DNA of 14,637 nucleotides from JAXHTH01 sp034211115 (GCA_034211115.1 JAXHTH010000273.1:1-14637); one strand, 5' to 3'; shown: positions 1-7,710, numbered from the stretch's first letter. Notes: generated by a model not told the origin, from the letters alone. Translations and numbers: made by a program.

Positions 1-18
1 TGCCTGAGCAACACCCCC

Positions 19-1452
19 CTACGCCTTCGTCAGCTCGAAGAACCTCCCCAACGTCGCCTCGTTCTCGATCCTCATGATGACCTTGCGCAGCTCGTCGCAG
101 CGCGCTTCGCCGATGACATCCCTGCCCAGCGCGTTGAACTTCACCGCGATCTCCTCTTCCGTCATCGGGTCGCGCGGATCGCCCTTCGGCACATCGACGC
201 GCTGCTGGAAACTCTTCCCATCCGTAAGCGTGATCGTTACCTGACTCGGCTGGAACTTCGGGAACAGGCTCTCGAACTCCTCGTTCGCGACGACCTTGAT
301 CTTGTCCATGATCGGGATGAGCTTGGGATCTTCGATCCGCTCCTGCCTGAACTGGAGCGGCGTGACCATGCCGTCGGCGAGCCCCACCGCGAGCGAATAC
401 GGCAGCGAATGGTCGGCCGTCTCCTTGCTCGTCGGGCGGTACTTGGCCGGGTCGCCGAGGATGTCCGCCGCACGGGCGATGACCTCTACTTTGATCTCCG
501 CCACATCATCGGGATTGATCGACTCCTCCGCGACAATCTTCATCATCGCGGTCAGCGGCGCGTGGCTCAGCGCTTCGATCGGGAAACTCTTCATCGAGCA
601 GTCGAGGATCCTGTAATGGTCTTCGGGCTTCGTGGGCAGGTCGGCGGTGAGCCTGGAGAGGTCCCAGTCGTGGCCGAAGACGTGGGTGAGCCCCTCCTTG
701 CCGTCGATGACGTGCTCCGGCCCGCTGTAGCCGCGCCTCGCGAGCAGTGCGGCCTCGACGCCCGCCGCGGTGGACATGGGATCGACCGTGTTCTTCATGT
801 TCGTCAGCTTCCCGGCCGTCACCGCGCCCAGCGAGCAGGAATGCGAAGCACTGATGCCGATCGCGTGCTGGATCTGCTCGGCGGTGAGCCTCAGCATGCG
901 GCCGGCGACGATGGGCGAGACGAACGCGGTGAGCGTGGCGTGATGCCAGCCGTACTCGCGAATGCCCGGAATGCCCGCCTCGCAGAACCGCATCTCCAGT
1001 TCGTGCCCGATGATCGTCCCCAGGATAAGCGCCTTGCCGGCGCCGATGCGGCCCGCCTCATTTCCGGGGGCGTCGCGCTCGCAGATGGAAAGGCCGGCGG
1101 GGATGATGTCCGTCGGATGTGACGGGTCGGCCTTCCAGTAGATGTCGTTGTAGTCCATGGCCCGGATCATGAGGGCGTTGAGGAACGCCGCATCGACCGG
1201 GTTGGTGCGGAAGCCGTCGACGAGGACGGTGCAGGCGGGCGTGCCGCCCATCTCCTTGAAGTGATCGAGCGCGATCTGCACATCGTGCTGCCGGGAGCCG
1301 CCCAGCGCGCAGCCGAAGCTGTCGAAGAGGTAGAGCTTGGCGCTGTGGATCGCCTCGGGGCTGAGGTTGGCGAAGTCGAGCTTCGCCGCCCAGTCGGCGA
1401 GGGCGTGGGAGATGAAGTCGGTGTGCTTCTTCGAGGTGTCGTGTGAGGCCAT
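19..1452 (-). CDS. MmgE/PrpD family dehydratase
   Basis: A 477-residue protein of normal length for the MmgE/PrpD family, which includes 2-methylcitrate dehydratase and cis-aconitate decarboxylase. Visible family features are the acidic-residue segment MIRAMDYNDIYW (D100, D103) followed by DPSHPTDIIPAGL (H112 in the conserved SHP), the GWHHAT segment near residues 168-173, and the lysine-rich GKLTNMKNTVDP stretch near 214-225. Known members dehydrate or decarboxylate tricarboxylates in the cytoplasm. The substrate here cannot be read from sequence; its place beside aconitase-like, isocitrate-dehydrogenase-like and citryl-CoA-lyase-like genes suggests a citrate or alkylcitrate-type acid. The ATG at 1452 gives the expected N-terminus, but no strong Shine-Dalgarno sequence precedes it. 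The stop is TAG. A 317-nt repeat-bearing gap separates it from the next gene upstream, so it may have its own promoter. Confidence 0.9.
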   Translation of the reverse strand: MASHDTSKKHTDFISHALADWAAKLDFANLSPEAIHSAKLYLFDSFGCALGGSRQHDVQIALDHFKEMGGTPACTVLVDGFRTNPVDAAFLNALMIRAMDYNDIYWKADPSHPTDIIPAGLSICERDAPGNEAGRIGAGKALILGTIIGHELEMRFCEAGIPGIREYGWHHATLTAFVSPIVAGRMLRLTAEQIQHAIGISASHSCSLGAVTAGKLTNMKNTVDPMSTAAGVEAALLARRGYSGPEHVIDGKEGLTHVFGHDWDLSRLTADLPTKPEDHYRILDCSMKSFPIEALSHAPLTAMMKIVAEESINPDDVAEIKVEVIARAADILGDPAKYRPTSKETADHSLPYSLAVGLADGMVTPLQFRQERIEDPKLIPIMDKIKVVANEEFESLFPKFQPSQVTITLTDGKSFQQRVDVPKGDPRDPMTEEEIAVKFNALGRDVIGEARCDELRKVIMRIENEATLGRFFELTKA

Positions 1453-1535
1453 GACGTGTTCTCGATCGGAGGACCGGGGGTCGCGCGGCGGGCCGCGCGA
1501 ATGGGGTTCGACGGAGCGGGGATTGTAGCCGCCGC

Positions 1536-1558
1536 GACCGGCCCGGTCCGGGCCGGTC
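1536..1558. repeat. GC-rich inverted repeat
   Basis: GACCGGCCC at 1536-1544 and its exact reverse complement GGGCCGGTC at 1550-1558 flank a 5-nt loop. It lies about 85 nt upstream of the dehydratase start, so it could form a hairpin in that leader RNA. There is no T-tract on either strand, so a terminator role is not supported. Confidence 0.6.
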
Positions 1559-1621
1559 CTCGCCTCGCCAGCACGGCTGGTGGCTTTCGCAGCGTCTCAA
1601 CCCATCCCACGCGCCGGGTGG

Positions 1622-1649
1622 CATGCTTCGACCCGAAGGGCGAAGCATG
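1622..1649. repeat. Hairpin CATGCTTCG/CGAAGCATG with GAA loop
   Basis: CATGCTTCG (1622-1630) is matched by CGAAGCATG (1641-1649). Inside, CCC (1632-1634) can pair with GGG (1638-1640) around a GAA loop, leaving one bulged A, for about 12 pairs in total. It sits some 120 nt past the stop of the secreted-protein gene. It looks like a dispersed palindromic repeat of the kind common in planctomycete-type genomes (recognised by eye, not searched). A role in ending or protecting that transcript is possible but not shown. Confidence 0.6.
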
Positions 1650-1769
1650 ACCGGCCAGTACATCCTGCCGTCGAACGAGCCGGATCGTCCCGCAAAACAC
1701 GGGGCACCGCTCCGCGGTTGAAGCGTGCACCCGGCACAACCGGTGGATCTCGCAGAGCCTTACCCGATC

Positions 1770-2840
1770 CTACCGGTTCCGCAGTGACTTCAGATGATCC
1801 ATGAGCCAGCGGAACTCCCATTTGAGCCAGAGGACGACCGCTTCATCGCCCCCGCGATGCTGTCTGCGCAGCGTCGCGACCTCGGTCAGCGCCTGTCGCA
1901 CTTCCTCGATCGTCATCCGGCCGATCTCCTCGGGCGTGCGCAGCGGCGGGCGCTGATCCTCCGGCCGGTCGAGGAGTCGGACGCGAATGACTTCGATCGC
2001 AGGCCGCGGCGGCCCGAGCTCGCTGCGCGAGGCGGTGTTGAACTGAAAGTCCGTGATCGTCGTCTTCGACGAGTTCGGCCGCAGGCCGCCCTCATCGCTC
2101 CAGGTCATGGGAAGCCGAATTGGGCCACATTGCCGCCAGTCCTCGTAGACGGTCGTGCTGCGGATCGTCTGTTCACCGGCGGGTTGCACCGTCTCGATCC
2201 CCGTCAGCAGATCGGTGGCGGCGTCGAAGCAGGCGATCGTCTCGCCCCCGTGGCGCTGCGGGATGACGATCTTCCAGCAGTCGCGTCCATCGAACCGGAT
2301 GCGCCCGGCGACGTGCGCAGCTTCGGCCTCCCCGACGCTGTCGCGCAGGCTCAACACCCGCCGGTGCGGTGCGGTGAAACCGTCCCACGGCTGCAGTTGC
2401 CGGTAGGCCCGGAACCGGCTGGGGAGGACGGCGACACACATGTACGTATCCTCGAACACGTGCACGGACCAGCCGATGTCGCCGTTGAAGGCGACTTCCG
2501 AGCGCCCGTGCTCGGGCTCTTCTTTCACGAGATACAGGTCGGGTGAGACGGTGATCGCGCTTCGGACGATCACCTTGTCCTCGTATCTCGACTCCAGCGT
2601 GTAGCGCGCCGACTCGATGCTCTCGATGGCCTTCTCGCCACCCATGGCCTCGATGGCGCGGTCGATGATCGCGATCGCGTCGGCGGCGGATCCGGATTCG
2701 GATCCGGCTTCGCCCGGCGGAGGCGGCTTCGTCCCCTCCTGAGCCAGAACCGACAAAGAGGGACTGGTGATCGCGAGGAACAACGCCGCACCGGGGCCCA
2801 GCCGGCGGCGCGGACGTGCCGACCTGATGATGTGCTTCAT
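1770..2840 (-). CDS. Secreted LolA-like protein, function unknown
   Basis: A 356-residue protein with a classical signal peptide: a basic n-region with RRR at 11-13, a hydrophobic core at about 15-32, and a likely cleavage after A33 (VLA before QE). A low-complexity Pro/Gly/Ser linker follows (about 35-53). The segment AIIDRAIEAMGG and the following ESARYTLESRY resemble the start of outer-membrane-lipoprotein-sorting (LolA/LolB-like) domains, where a 'xxxAMGG' helix precedes beta strands. The middle is beta-rich; the last ~65 residues look helical and basic. No catalytic motif is visible. It probably acts in the periplasm or at the outer membrane and may be unrelated to the surrounding central-metabolism genes. 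The ATG at 2840 is supported by AAGGAG at 2848-2853, 7 nt away. Confidence 0.75.
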   Translation of the reverse strand: MKHIIRSARPRRRLGPGAALFLAITSPSLSVLAQEGTKPPPPGEAGSESGSAADAIAIIDRAIEAMGGEKAIESIESARYTLESRYEDKVIVRSAITVSPDLYLVKEEPEHGRSEVAFNGDIGWSVHVFEDTYMCVAVLPSRFRAYRQLQPWDGFTAPHRRVLSLRDSVGEAEAAHVAGRIRFDGRDCWKIVIPQRHGGETIACFDAATDLLTGIETVQPAGEQTIRSTTVYEDWRQCGPIRLPMTWSDEGGLRPNSSKTTITDFQFNTASRSELGPPRPAIEVIRVRLLDRPEDQRPPLRTPEEIGRMTIEEVRQALTEVATLRRQHRGGDEAVVLWLKWEFRWLMDHLKSLRNR

Positions 2841-2847
2841 CGCCCGT

Positions 2848-2853
2848 CTCCTT
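2848..2853 (-). promoter_or_regulatory. Shine-Dalgarno of secreted-protein gene
   Basis: On the minus strand AAGGAG lies 7 nt before the ATG at 2840. It is one of the best ribosome binding sites in the window and fixes this start. Confidence 0.7.
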
Positions 2854-2974
2854 CAACGCGTGTTATAACGCAGGACACGATCGGATGTTGCCGCATTCCC
2901 GATCCCGCGCGAGCCCACTGGGGCGCGGCCGCCGTCCATGAGATCGACAACCCAGGTGCGCGCGATCACCCTTC

Positions 2975-2993
2975 CCGCGGTTGCCAACCGCGG
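2975..2993. repeat. Palindrome CCGCGGTT-gcc-AACCGCGG
   Basis: A perfect 8-bp inverted repeat around a 3-nt loop, in the 291-nt gap between the dehydrogenase stop and the secreted-protein start. There is no T-run on the minus-strand side, so I call it a dispersed palindromic repeat and not a terminator. Confidence 0.6.
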
Positions 2994-3040
2994 CTTTACA
3001 GGTTTGTGCCTGTGTGCCTGAGCGCCCGCCCTGTCCCGAG

Positions 3041-3096
3041 GACGCCCGGGCCGAGGACGGCCGGGCTCGCTGCCCGCTCCGTCGCTCCGTCGCTTC
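3041..3096. repeat. Dispersed repeat, copy A
   Basis: A GC-rich block with GCCCGGGCC, GAGGACGG, GCT(C/T)GCTGCCC and then tandem GTCGCTCC units. The same order of motifs recurs at 7602-7673, which shows a dispersed repeat family. This copy lies just downstream of the dehydrogenase stop at 3132. The tandem unit has a period of 8 nt. Confidence 0.65.
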
Positions 3097-3131
3097 CGCC
3101 GCCGCGCTCCCCGCGCGGACTCGGGTCGCGG

Positions 3132-4292
3132 CTACACCGCTGCCGGTTCCGTGACGTACTTCGCCACCTCCTCGGCGACCTCGAGCGTCGTGTTCGGCGT
3201 CTCGCCCGGGGCGTTCTTCACATCGTACGTGCCCACCTTGCCTTCCTTGATCACGCGGGCGATCGCGGCCTCCAGGCGTGCGGCCAGCTCATCTTCCTTC
3301 AGCCAGTCGAACATGAGTTTGACCGTCAGAAGCATCGCCATCGGGTTGACCTTGTACATGCCGTTGTATTTCGGCGCCGAGCCATGCGTGGGCTCGAAGA
3401 CGGCGTACTCATCGCCGATGTTGGCGGCGCAGGCGAAGCCCAGTCCGCCCACGAGGCCGGCGCAGAGGTCGGAGATGATGTCGCCGAACATGTTCTCCGC
3501 GACCAGCACATCGTAATCCTCCGGGTTCTTCACCATCCACATGCACATCGCGTCGATGTTCGTCTCCCACAGCGGGATGTTCGGATAGTCCTTTGCGACC
3601 TGGCGCGCGGTGCGGATCATCAGGCCCCCCGTCTCGCGCAGGACGTTGGGCTTGTCGATGACCGTCACCGAGCGGCGATCGTGCAGCTTCGCGTACTCGA
3701 ACGCCTGCCGGACGATGCTCTCGCACCCCTGACGGCTCATGATGCGCGTGGAAAGCGCGAGGTTGTCGAGTCCCTTCGCGCGGAACTTCTCCATTTTGGG
3801 ATGTTCGCACAGCGCGTTGAAGATCGTCTCGGGGACGGGATGGAACTCGACGCCGCCGTACATGCCCTCGGTGTTTTCGCGGAAGACGACGAGGTCGATG
3901 TTTCCCCCGGAACGGGGGCGGAAGTTGAGCGGGTTGCCCGGGTAGGCCTTGCACGGCCGGAGGTTCGTGTGCAGGTTGAAGAGCTGGCGGAGTCGGACGA
4001 TGGGGCTGAAGTAGACGTAGCCCTTGTCCTTCAGCTCGGGCTTGAGCTCGTCGGCCGCCTCGTCGCGCGGCTTGCTCGTGATCGCCCCGAACAGGGCACA
4101 ATCGGTCTGTTTCAGCGTATCGATCGTGCGCTGGGGCAGCGGATCGCCCTCGTTGCACCAGAACTCCCAGCCGATGTCGGCGGGGATGTACTCGGCATCG
4201 AACTTCATCGCATCGAGGACGATGCGGGCGGCTTCCATGACGTCGTGTCCGACGCCGTCCCCGGGCATCCAGGCGATCTTGTAGGTGGCCAT
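3132..4292 (-). CDS. Isocitrate/isopropylmalate dehydrogenase family enzyme, NADP-type site
   Basis: A 386-residue beta-decarboxylating dehydrogenase. Family landmarks are GDGVGHD (11-17), LFGAITSKP (67-75), NLHTNLRP (106-113, R112), RENTEG (138-143) with Y145, DKPNVLRETGG (213-223, K214), D247, the metal site NMFGDIISD (D271, D275) and HGSAPKY (303-309). K308, Y309 and V315 match the E. coli isocitrate dehydrogenase residues K344/Y345/V351 that select NADP. In the substrate helix, S96 aligns with the isocitrate-binding serine, but I98 and V99 align with the hydrophobic leucines that hold the alkyl group in isopropylmalate dehydrogenase. The enzyme therefore probably oxidatively decarboxylates a 2-hydroxyacid with a 3-carboxyl group; isocitrate, an alkylmalate or tartrate are all possible. 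The start ATG is at 4292, only 88 nt after the aconitase-like stop, suggesting cotranscription. Its Shine-Dalgarno is weak. Confidence 0.9.
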   Translation of the reverse strand: MATYKIAWMPGDGVGHDVMEAARIVLDAMKFDAEYIPADIGWEFWCNEGDPLPQRTIDTLKQTDCALFGAITSKPRDEAADELKPELKDKGYVYFSPIVRLRQLFNLHTNLRPCKAYPGNPLNFRPRSGGNIDLVVFRENTEGMYGGVEFHPVPETIFNALCEHPKMEKFRAKGLDNLALSTRIMSRQGCESIVRQAFEYAKLHDRRSVTVIDKPNVLRETGGLMIRTARQVAKDYPNIPLWETNIDAMCMWMVKNPEDYDVLVAENMFGDIISDLCAGLVGGLGFACAANIGDEYAVFEPTHGSAPKYNGMYKVNPMAMLLTVKLMFDWLKEDELAARLEAAIARVIKEGKVGTYDVKNAPGETPNTTLEVAEEVAKYVTEPAAV

Positions 4293-4380
4293 AGCGTGGT
4301 CCGTCTCCGTGTGAAAAGGCGTCTGCGGGGCGGGAATTGTGCGGGAAGTATAGCTGCGGGGACAGGCGAGGCGAGCGGAA

Positions 4381-6411
4381 TCATCCCCCCTGCCGCGTCA
4401 GCCTCTCCCGGACCAGGTTCTCCGCCCCGCCGGCGATGATGAGCTGCTGGGCCGTCGTGCTCAGGGGGGAGAAGCCGAATTCCCTTCCGTCGCAGGCGAT
4501 GACGCTGCGCTCGTAGTCGATCTCGAGATCGGGGCCGACGATGGTGGGCTCGCTCCCCTCTCCCCCCGGGAGAGGGGCCTGGGGTGAGGGGGCTCCCGCT
4601 CCCGCGCCAGACTCCGCGCGCAGGTGCCCGCTCAGCTCCGGGCACTCCAGCACGATGAACCCGTTGTTGAACGCATTGCGCTTGTACGTCTCGCTGAACG
4701 AGGCGGCGATGACGCACCGGATGCCGCGCAGCTTCAGGCACGTTGCGGCCTGCTCGCGCGAGGAGCCGGTGCCGAAGTTGCGCCCCGCCACGATGACATC
4801 GCCCTCCCGGGCGATCTCGTTGAACTTCGGGTCGTAGTTGGCCATCGAAGCCGCGGCCATCTCCTCCTCCGTCACGTCATCGCGATACGTCATCTTGCCC
4901 GAGTAGATGCCGTCCGTGTTGAGGTTGTCCACGGGCAGCCACAGCGCGCGGCCGGTCACCTTCTTCGGGAAGCCGTCGATGATCTCGACGGCGCCTGCCT
5001 CGCGCTTTCGCGGGCCGTGCACGATCGTCTTCGTCTTCGCCTCGATGTCCTCGAACCCGGTGGGCGAGCAGATGTAGCCCGTGACGGCGGAGGCGGCGAC
5101 GACGGCCGGCGAGCCGAGATACGCCTCCGCCTCGCGGCTGCCCATCCGTCCCTTGAAGTTGCGGTTGGTCGCGCTGATGGCGACCTCGCCCGGCTCGAGG
5201 GTGCCGGCGCCGAGTCCGATGCAGGTGCCGCACCCGGGCGGAAGCGCAATCGCGCCCGCATCCATCAGCTTCTGCCAGTGCCCCAGATCCTCAGCCTGCT
5301 TCTGGATGTTCGCCGACGCGGCGGCGACGTAGAACTCCACCCCCTCCGCGACCTTCTTCCCGTCCACCACGCGCGCTGCGGCCGTCAGATCCTCCAGCCG
5401 CGCGTTCACGCAACTGAGCAGGTACGCCTTGTTGATTCGCACGCGGCTCTTCTCGATCTCCGGCAACGCGTGCATGACCTTCACGTGATCCGGCCCCGAC
5501 ACATGCGGAATGACCGTACTCAGATCGAGCGTCAACTCGACGGCGTAGTGCGCATCATCATCGGCAGTCAGGCGATTCTCATACCACGCATCCACATCGG
5601 TGCGGCTGTGGCGCGCCGCCTCGCCGTAGCGGTCGGCGAGGTAGTCCGCACGCTCATACAGGAAATCGAGGAGGATCTCATCGAAGGGGAAGACGCCGGC
5701 GAGGGCGCCCCATTCGGTGGTCATGTTCGCGATGCTCATGCGCTGATCCATCGTCAGCGACGCGACCCCGCCCCCGCCCCCGGAATGGAACTCGACCGCG
5801 TGATTCAGGACCTCGTCCTGATTGAACAGCCCGCACAGGGCGATGATGACATCCTTGCCCACCACGCCGGGGCGCAGCTCGCCGGTGAGCGTCACCCGCG
5901 CCACCTGCGGAACCTGCCACCATGTCTGGCCGGTGGCCCAGATCGCGGCCGCATCGGTGCGGACGATCGGCGTGCCCAGCGCGGCGATCGCGCCGTACAG
6001 GTTGCTGTGCGAATCACTGCCGACGACCATGCTTCCGGGGACGACGTATCCCTCCTCGACCATGACCTGGTGGGAGATCCCCGTGCCGGCGGGATAGAAA
6101 TCGACCCCCTGCTCCCGCGCGAAGGCCTCGATCTTCGCGTACTTGCCGAGGTTCTCCGGGGAGGTGTTCTGGATGTCGTGATCGATTGCGAAGACGGGCT
6201 GGCGGGGATCGTGGATTCTCCCCGCGCCGCCATCGCCGGTGATCGCCTTGAACTTGCCCATCACGGCCGAGGTGTTGTCGTGCGTCATCACGTGCCGCGG
6301 GCGGATGGTGATGATGTCGCCGGCGAGGGCGGCAGCATTCCCGGGGACGGAATGACGGGTGGCGATCTTCTCGATGAGGGTCAGCGGCGGAGTCGAATGC
6401 GAGGTCATCAT
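4381..6411 (-). CDS. Fused aconitase/3-isopropylmalate-isomerase-type hydro-lyase
   Basis: A 676-residue protein joining the LeuC-like catalytic domains (about 1-430) to a LeuD-like swivel domain (about 485-676). The three cysteines expected to hold the 4Fe-4S cluster are C334 (in LSCVNAR), C394 and C397 (in GCGTC). The swivel active-site motif GSSRE is at 549-553, preceded by GRNFG. The enzyme should move a hydroxyl between carbons through a cis-enediacid. Two oddities bear on substrate: the usual SCTN is SCVN, and the swivel loop that in relatives reads YLRT (isopropylmalate) or YLRY (homoaconitate) reads roughly KMTYR at 506-510. A repeat-derived insert occupies about residues 605-620. An open frame extends 35 codons upstream, but the start is placed at ATG 6411 (or the adjacent 6408), where family similarity begins; neither has a good ribosome binding site. 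Stop at 4381. Confidence 0.88.
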   Translation of the reverse strand: MMTSHSTPPLTLIEKIATRHSVPGNAAALAGDIITIRPRHVMTHDNTSAVMGKFKAITGDGGAGRIHDPRQPVFAIDHDIQNTSPENLGKYAKIEAFAREQGVDFYPAGTGISHQVMVEEGYVVPGSMVVGSDSHSNLYGAIAALGTPIVRTDAAAIWATGQTWWQVPQVARVTLTGELRPGVVGKDVIIALCGLFNQDEVLNHAVEFHSGGGGGVASLTMDQRMSIANMTTEWGALAGVFPFDEILLDFLYERADYLADRYGEAARHSRTDVDAWYENRLTADDDAHYAVELTLDLSTVIPHVSGPDHVKVMHALPEIEKSRVRINKAYLLSCVNARLEDLTAAARVVDGKKVAEGVEFYVAAASANIQKQAEDLGHWQKLMDAGAIALPPGCGTCIGLGAGTLEPGEVAISATNRNFKGRMGSREAEAYLGSPAVVAASAVTGYICSPTGFEDIEAKTKTIVHGPRKREAGAVEIIDGFPKKVTGRALWLPVDNLNTDGIYSGKMTYRDDVTEEEMAAASMANYDPKFNEIAREGDVIVAGRNFGTGSSREQAATCLKLRGIRCVIAASFSETYKRNAFNNGFIVLECPELSGHLRAESGAGAGAPSPQAPLPGGEGSEPTIVGPDLEIDYERSVIACDGREFGFSPLSTTAQQLIIAGGAENLVRERLTRQGG
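4552..4597. repeat. REP-like palindromic element inside the aconitase-like gene
   Basis: CCCCTCTCCC (4555-4564) and its exact complement GGGAGAGGGG (4568-4577) flank a CCC loop, followed by CCTGGGGTGAGGG. In one frame this reads LTPGPSPGGRGER, a signature familiar from dispersed palindromic repeats in many bacteria. In the aconitase frame it reads about APSPQAPLPGGEGSE and keeps the frame open. It lies between the GSSRE motif and the C-terminal strand of the swivel domain. Confidence 0.8.
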
Positions 6412-6519
6412 GGCCGGAGATTGTAGCCGGGCGGCGCGAAGGGCACGATGGACCCGCGGCTCGGCCGGGGGGAGGCCCGACCCCCGCCACGCGCCCCCCG
6501 CACGGCGTTGCCTCACACG

Positions 6520-7494
6520 CTACAGGCGCGATTCGCCGCCCCACAGCTCCGGCCGCGGCCGCGGATGCATCCAGCGCTGCCAGAAGTCGATGAACCCGGG
6601 GGAGGAGACCCCGCGGAAGCTCAGTCTCAGCCGTCCCTGGCTATTCGCGAGATCAATGCCAACACCGCTCCGGTCAGCGCGGACGACCGTCAGCGTGTCC
6701 GCGGGGAGCATCACCATCTTGGGCGTGGCGAACACGCCGCACGCGACGAGGCGCTGGCGAGCTTCGTTGGCGGAGTTCGAGAACGCCTGGCCAACCTCGG
6801 TGAGTGCGAGCGCGGCGCCGGCGAACATGAGCAGTGCCCCGGGCACGGCACAGCAGTTCCATGATGCCCGGCCGAAGAGAAGAACGGCCAGACCCAACGC
6901 GGCCAAGGTGACGCCGGCGACCAGGTTGCCCGCAATGGCGGGATCGCGGATCACCTCGCTTTCCAGCAGTTCCGTCTGCTGCGGGACCCGCCGAAGGGGG
7001 CGCACGAGCCGCGTGTCGACAAGGCACCGGGGCGGATCGACGCCGTGCGCACGGCACTGGTCCAGGAACCGCTCGTAGTCCCAGCGCCACGCGCTGGTCA
7101 CGGGAAGCCCCCGTTCCACGCGACGACAGCCGACGAGAGCCTCGATGACCTTGCGACGACCGCTTCGGCCTCGTGGCTTGGCCGGATCTCTGGCGACCGA
7201 CTGCAGCAGCCGCCGTTCAGCGGCACGCCGGCGGAGGCGTCTGATGAGGACCCAGAACGGGAGAGGCAGAAGACAGATACCGCATAGTCCGACGAGCGCC
7301 CCGCTCACCGATCGCCCGGGACCAAGGTTGATGATGAGGATAAAGGGAAAGAACAGGACAAGCAGAGGACCGAGCAGAAGAAGAGGGATCGTATCCCGCG
7401 GCCGGAATCGAACGAGGACATACTCCGGCCCCCAGGGCCACCGCGCGGTGCTCGCGCCGTGAAAGTCGGGTTCCTCATCCGGGATGACACGCAA
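6520..7494 (-). CDS. Four-TM membrane protein, function unknown
   Basis: A 324-residue protein I do not recognise. Four hydrophobic segments are clear: about 36-58, 64-84, 187-208 and 215-234. Between TM2 and TM3 lies a basic cytoplasmic-looking region of about 100 residues with RRLRRR directly after TM2. The C-terminal 80 residues (TPKMVMLPADTL onward, ending in an FWQRW segment) look like a small beta-rich soluble domain, perhaps PH-like, which is only an impression. The start is TTG at 7494; no in-frame ATG is near, and AAGGAG lies 11 nt upstream. It is separated from the HD-like gene by a 216-nt repeat tract and from the aconitase-like gene by 108 nt. Nothing links it functionally to the metabolic genes beyond position. 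Confidence 0.7.
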   Translation of the reverse strand: MRVIPDEEPDFHGASTARWPWGPEYVLVRFRPRDTIPLLLLGPLLVLFFPFILIINLGPGRSVSGALVGLCGICLLPLPFWVLIRRLRRRAAERRLLQSVARDPAKPRGRSGRRKVIEALVGCRRVERGLPVTSAWRWDYERFLDQCRAHGVDPPRCLVDTRLVRPLRRVPQQTELLESEVIRDPAIAGNLVAGVTLAALGLAVLLFGRASWNCCAVPGALLMFAGAALALTEVGQAFSNSANEARQRLVACGVFATPKMVMLPADTLTVVRADRSGVGIDLANSQGRLRLSFRGVSSPGFIDFWQRWMHPRPRPELWGGESRL

Positions 7495-7505
7495 AGGTAC
7501 AGGAT

Positions 7506-7511
7506 CTCCTT
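7506..7511 (-). promoter_or_regulatory. Shine-Dalgarno supporting a TTG start
   Basis: Minus-strand AAGGAG lies 11 nt before the TTG at 7494. The spacing is slightly long but it is the only good site near the beginning of this reading frame, so it decides the start. Confidence 0.55.
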
Positions 7512-7707
7512 CGCCGCTTCGTCGCTACCTCTTTTCGTCTCTCCGTCTTCCCGTCTCTCCGTCTCTTCCCTTCGTGCCTTCGTGCCTTCCCCTCCTCCCA
7601 GGGCGCCCGGGCCCGGGGACGGGCCGGCTTGCTGCCCCCTTCGTCGCTGCGTCGCTCCGTCGCTCCGTCGCTTCTCTTCGTCTCTTTGTCTCTCCGTCTC
7701 TCCCCTT
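7512..7707. repeat. Octamer-rich repeat block with dispersed repeat copy B
   Basis: On the minus strand this gap is almost pure purine plus C, built from 8-nt units: GAGACGGA-type at both ends, GGCACGAA twice near 7571-7587, and GCGACGGA-type four times near 7641-7672. The centre (7602-7638) is a GC-rich block with GGCGCCCGGGCC and GGCTTGCTGCCC. The part at 7602-7673 matches copy A at 3041-3096 in motif order. No gene is present. The tract separates the HD-like gene from the four-TM gene. Confidence 0.7.
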
Positions 7708-7710
7708 GCC

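Larger units (their letters stand above)
1453..1769. other. Intergenic region with two hairpins, no gene
   Basis: This 317-nt gap between the dehydratase start and the stop of the secreted-protein gene has no convincing reading frame. It holds two perfect inverted repeats (1536-1558 and 1622-1649, listed separately). It would have to contain the leader and any promoter of the dehydratase gene as well as the transcript end of the secreted-protein gene. I see no clear -10/-35 pair. Confidence 0.6.

Noticed and set aside
2832..4439. 535-codon plus-strand frame opposite the dehydrogenase, and a 600-codon one opposite the aconitase-like gene (4624-6426)
   Set aside because: Composition is that of the reverse complement of GC-rich genes; the minus-strand frames carry full sets of family motifs.
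6412..6516. Aconitase-like protein beginning 35 codons earlier
   Set aside because: The extra residues are Arg/Ala/Gly-rich without family similarity and have no ribosome binding site; the MMTSH start fits the family N-terminus.
7512..7707. CRISPR array or coding minisatellite
   Set aside because: Units of 8 nt repeat without unique spacers and no open frame shows gene-like sequence.
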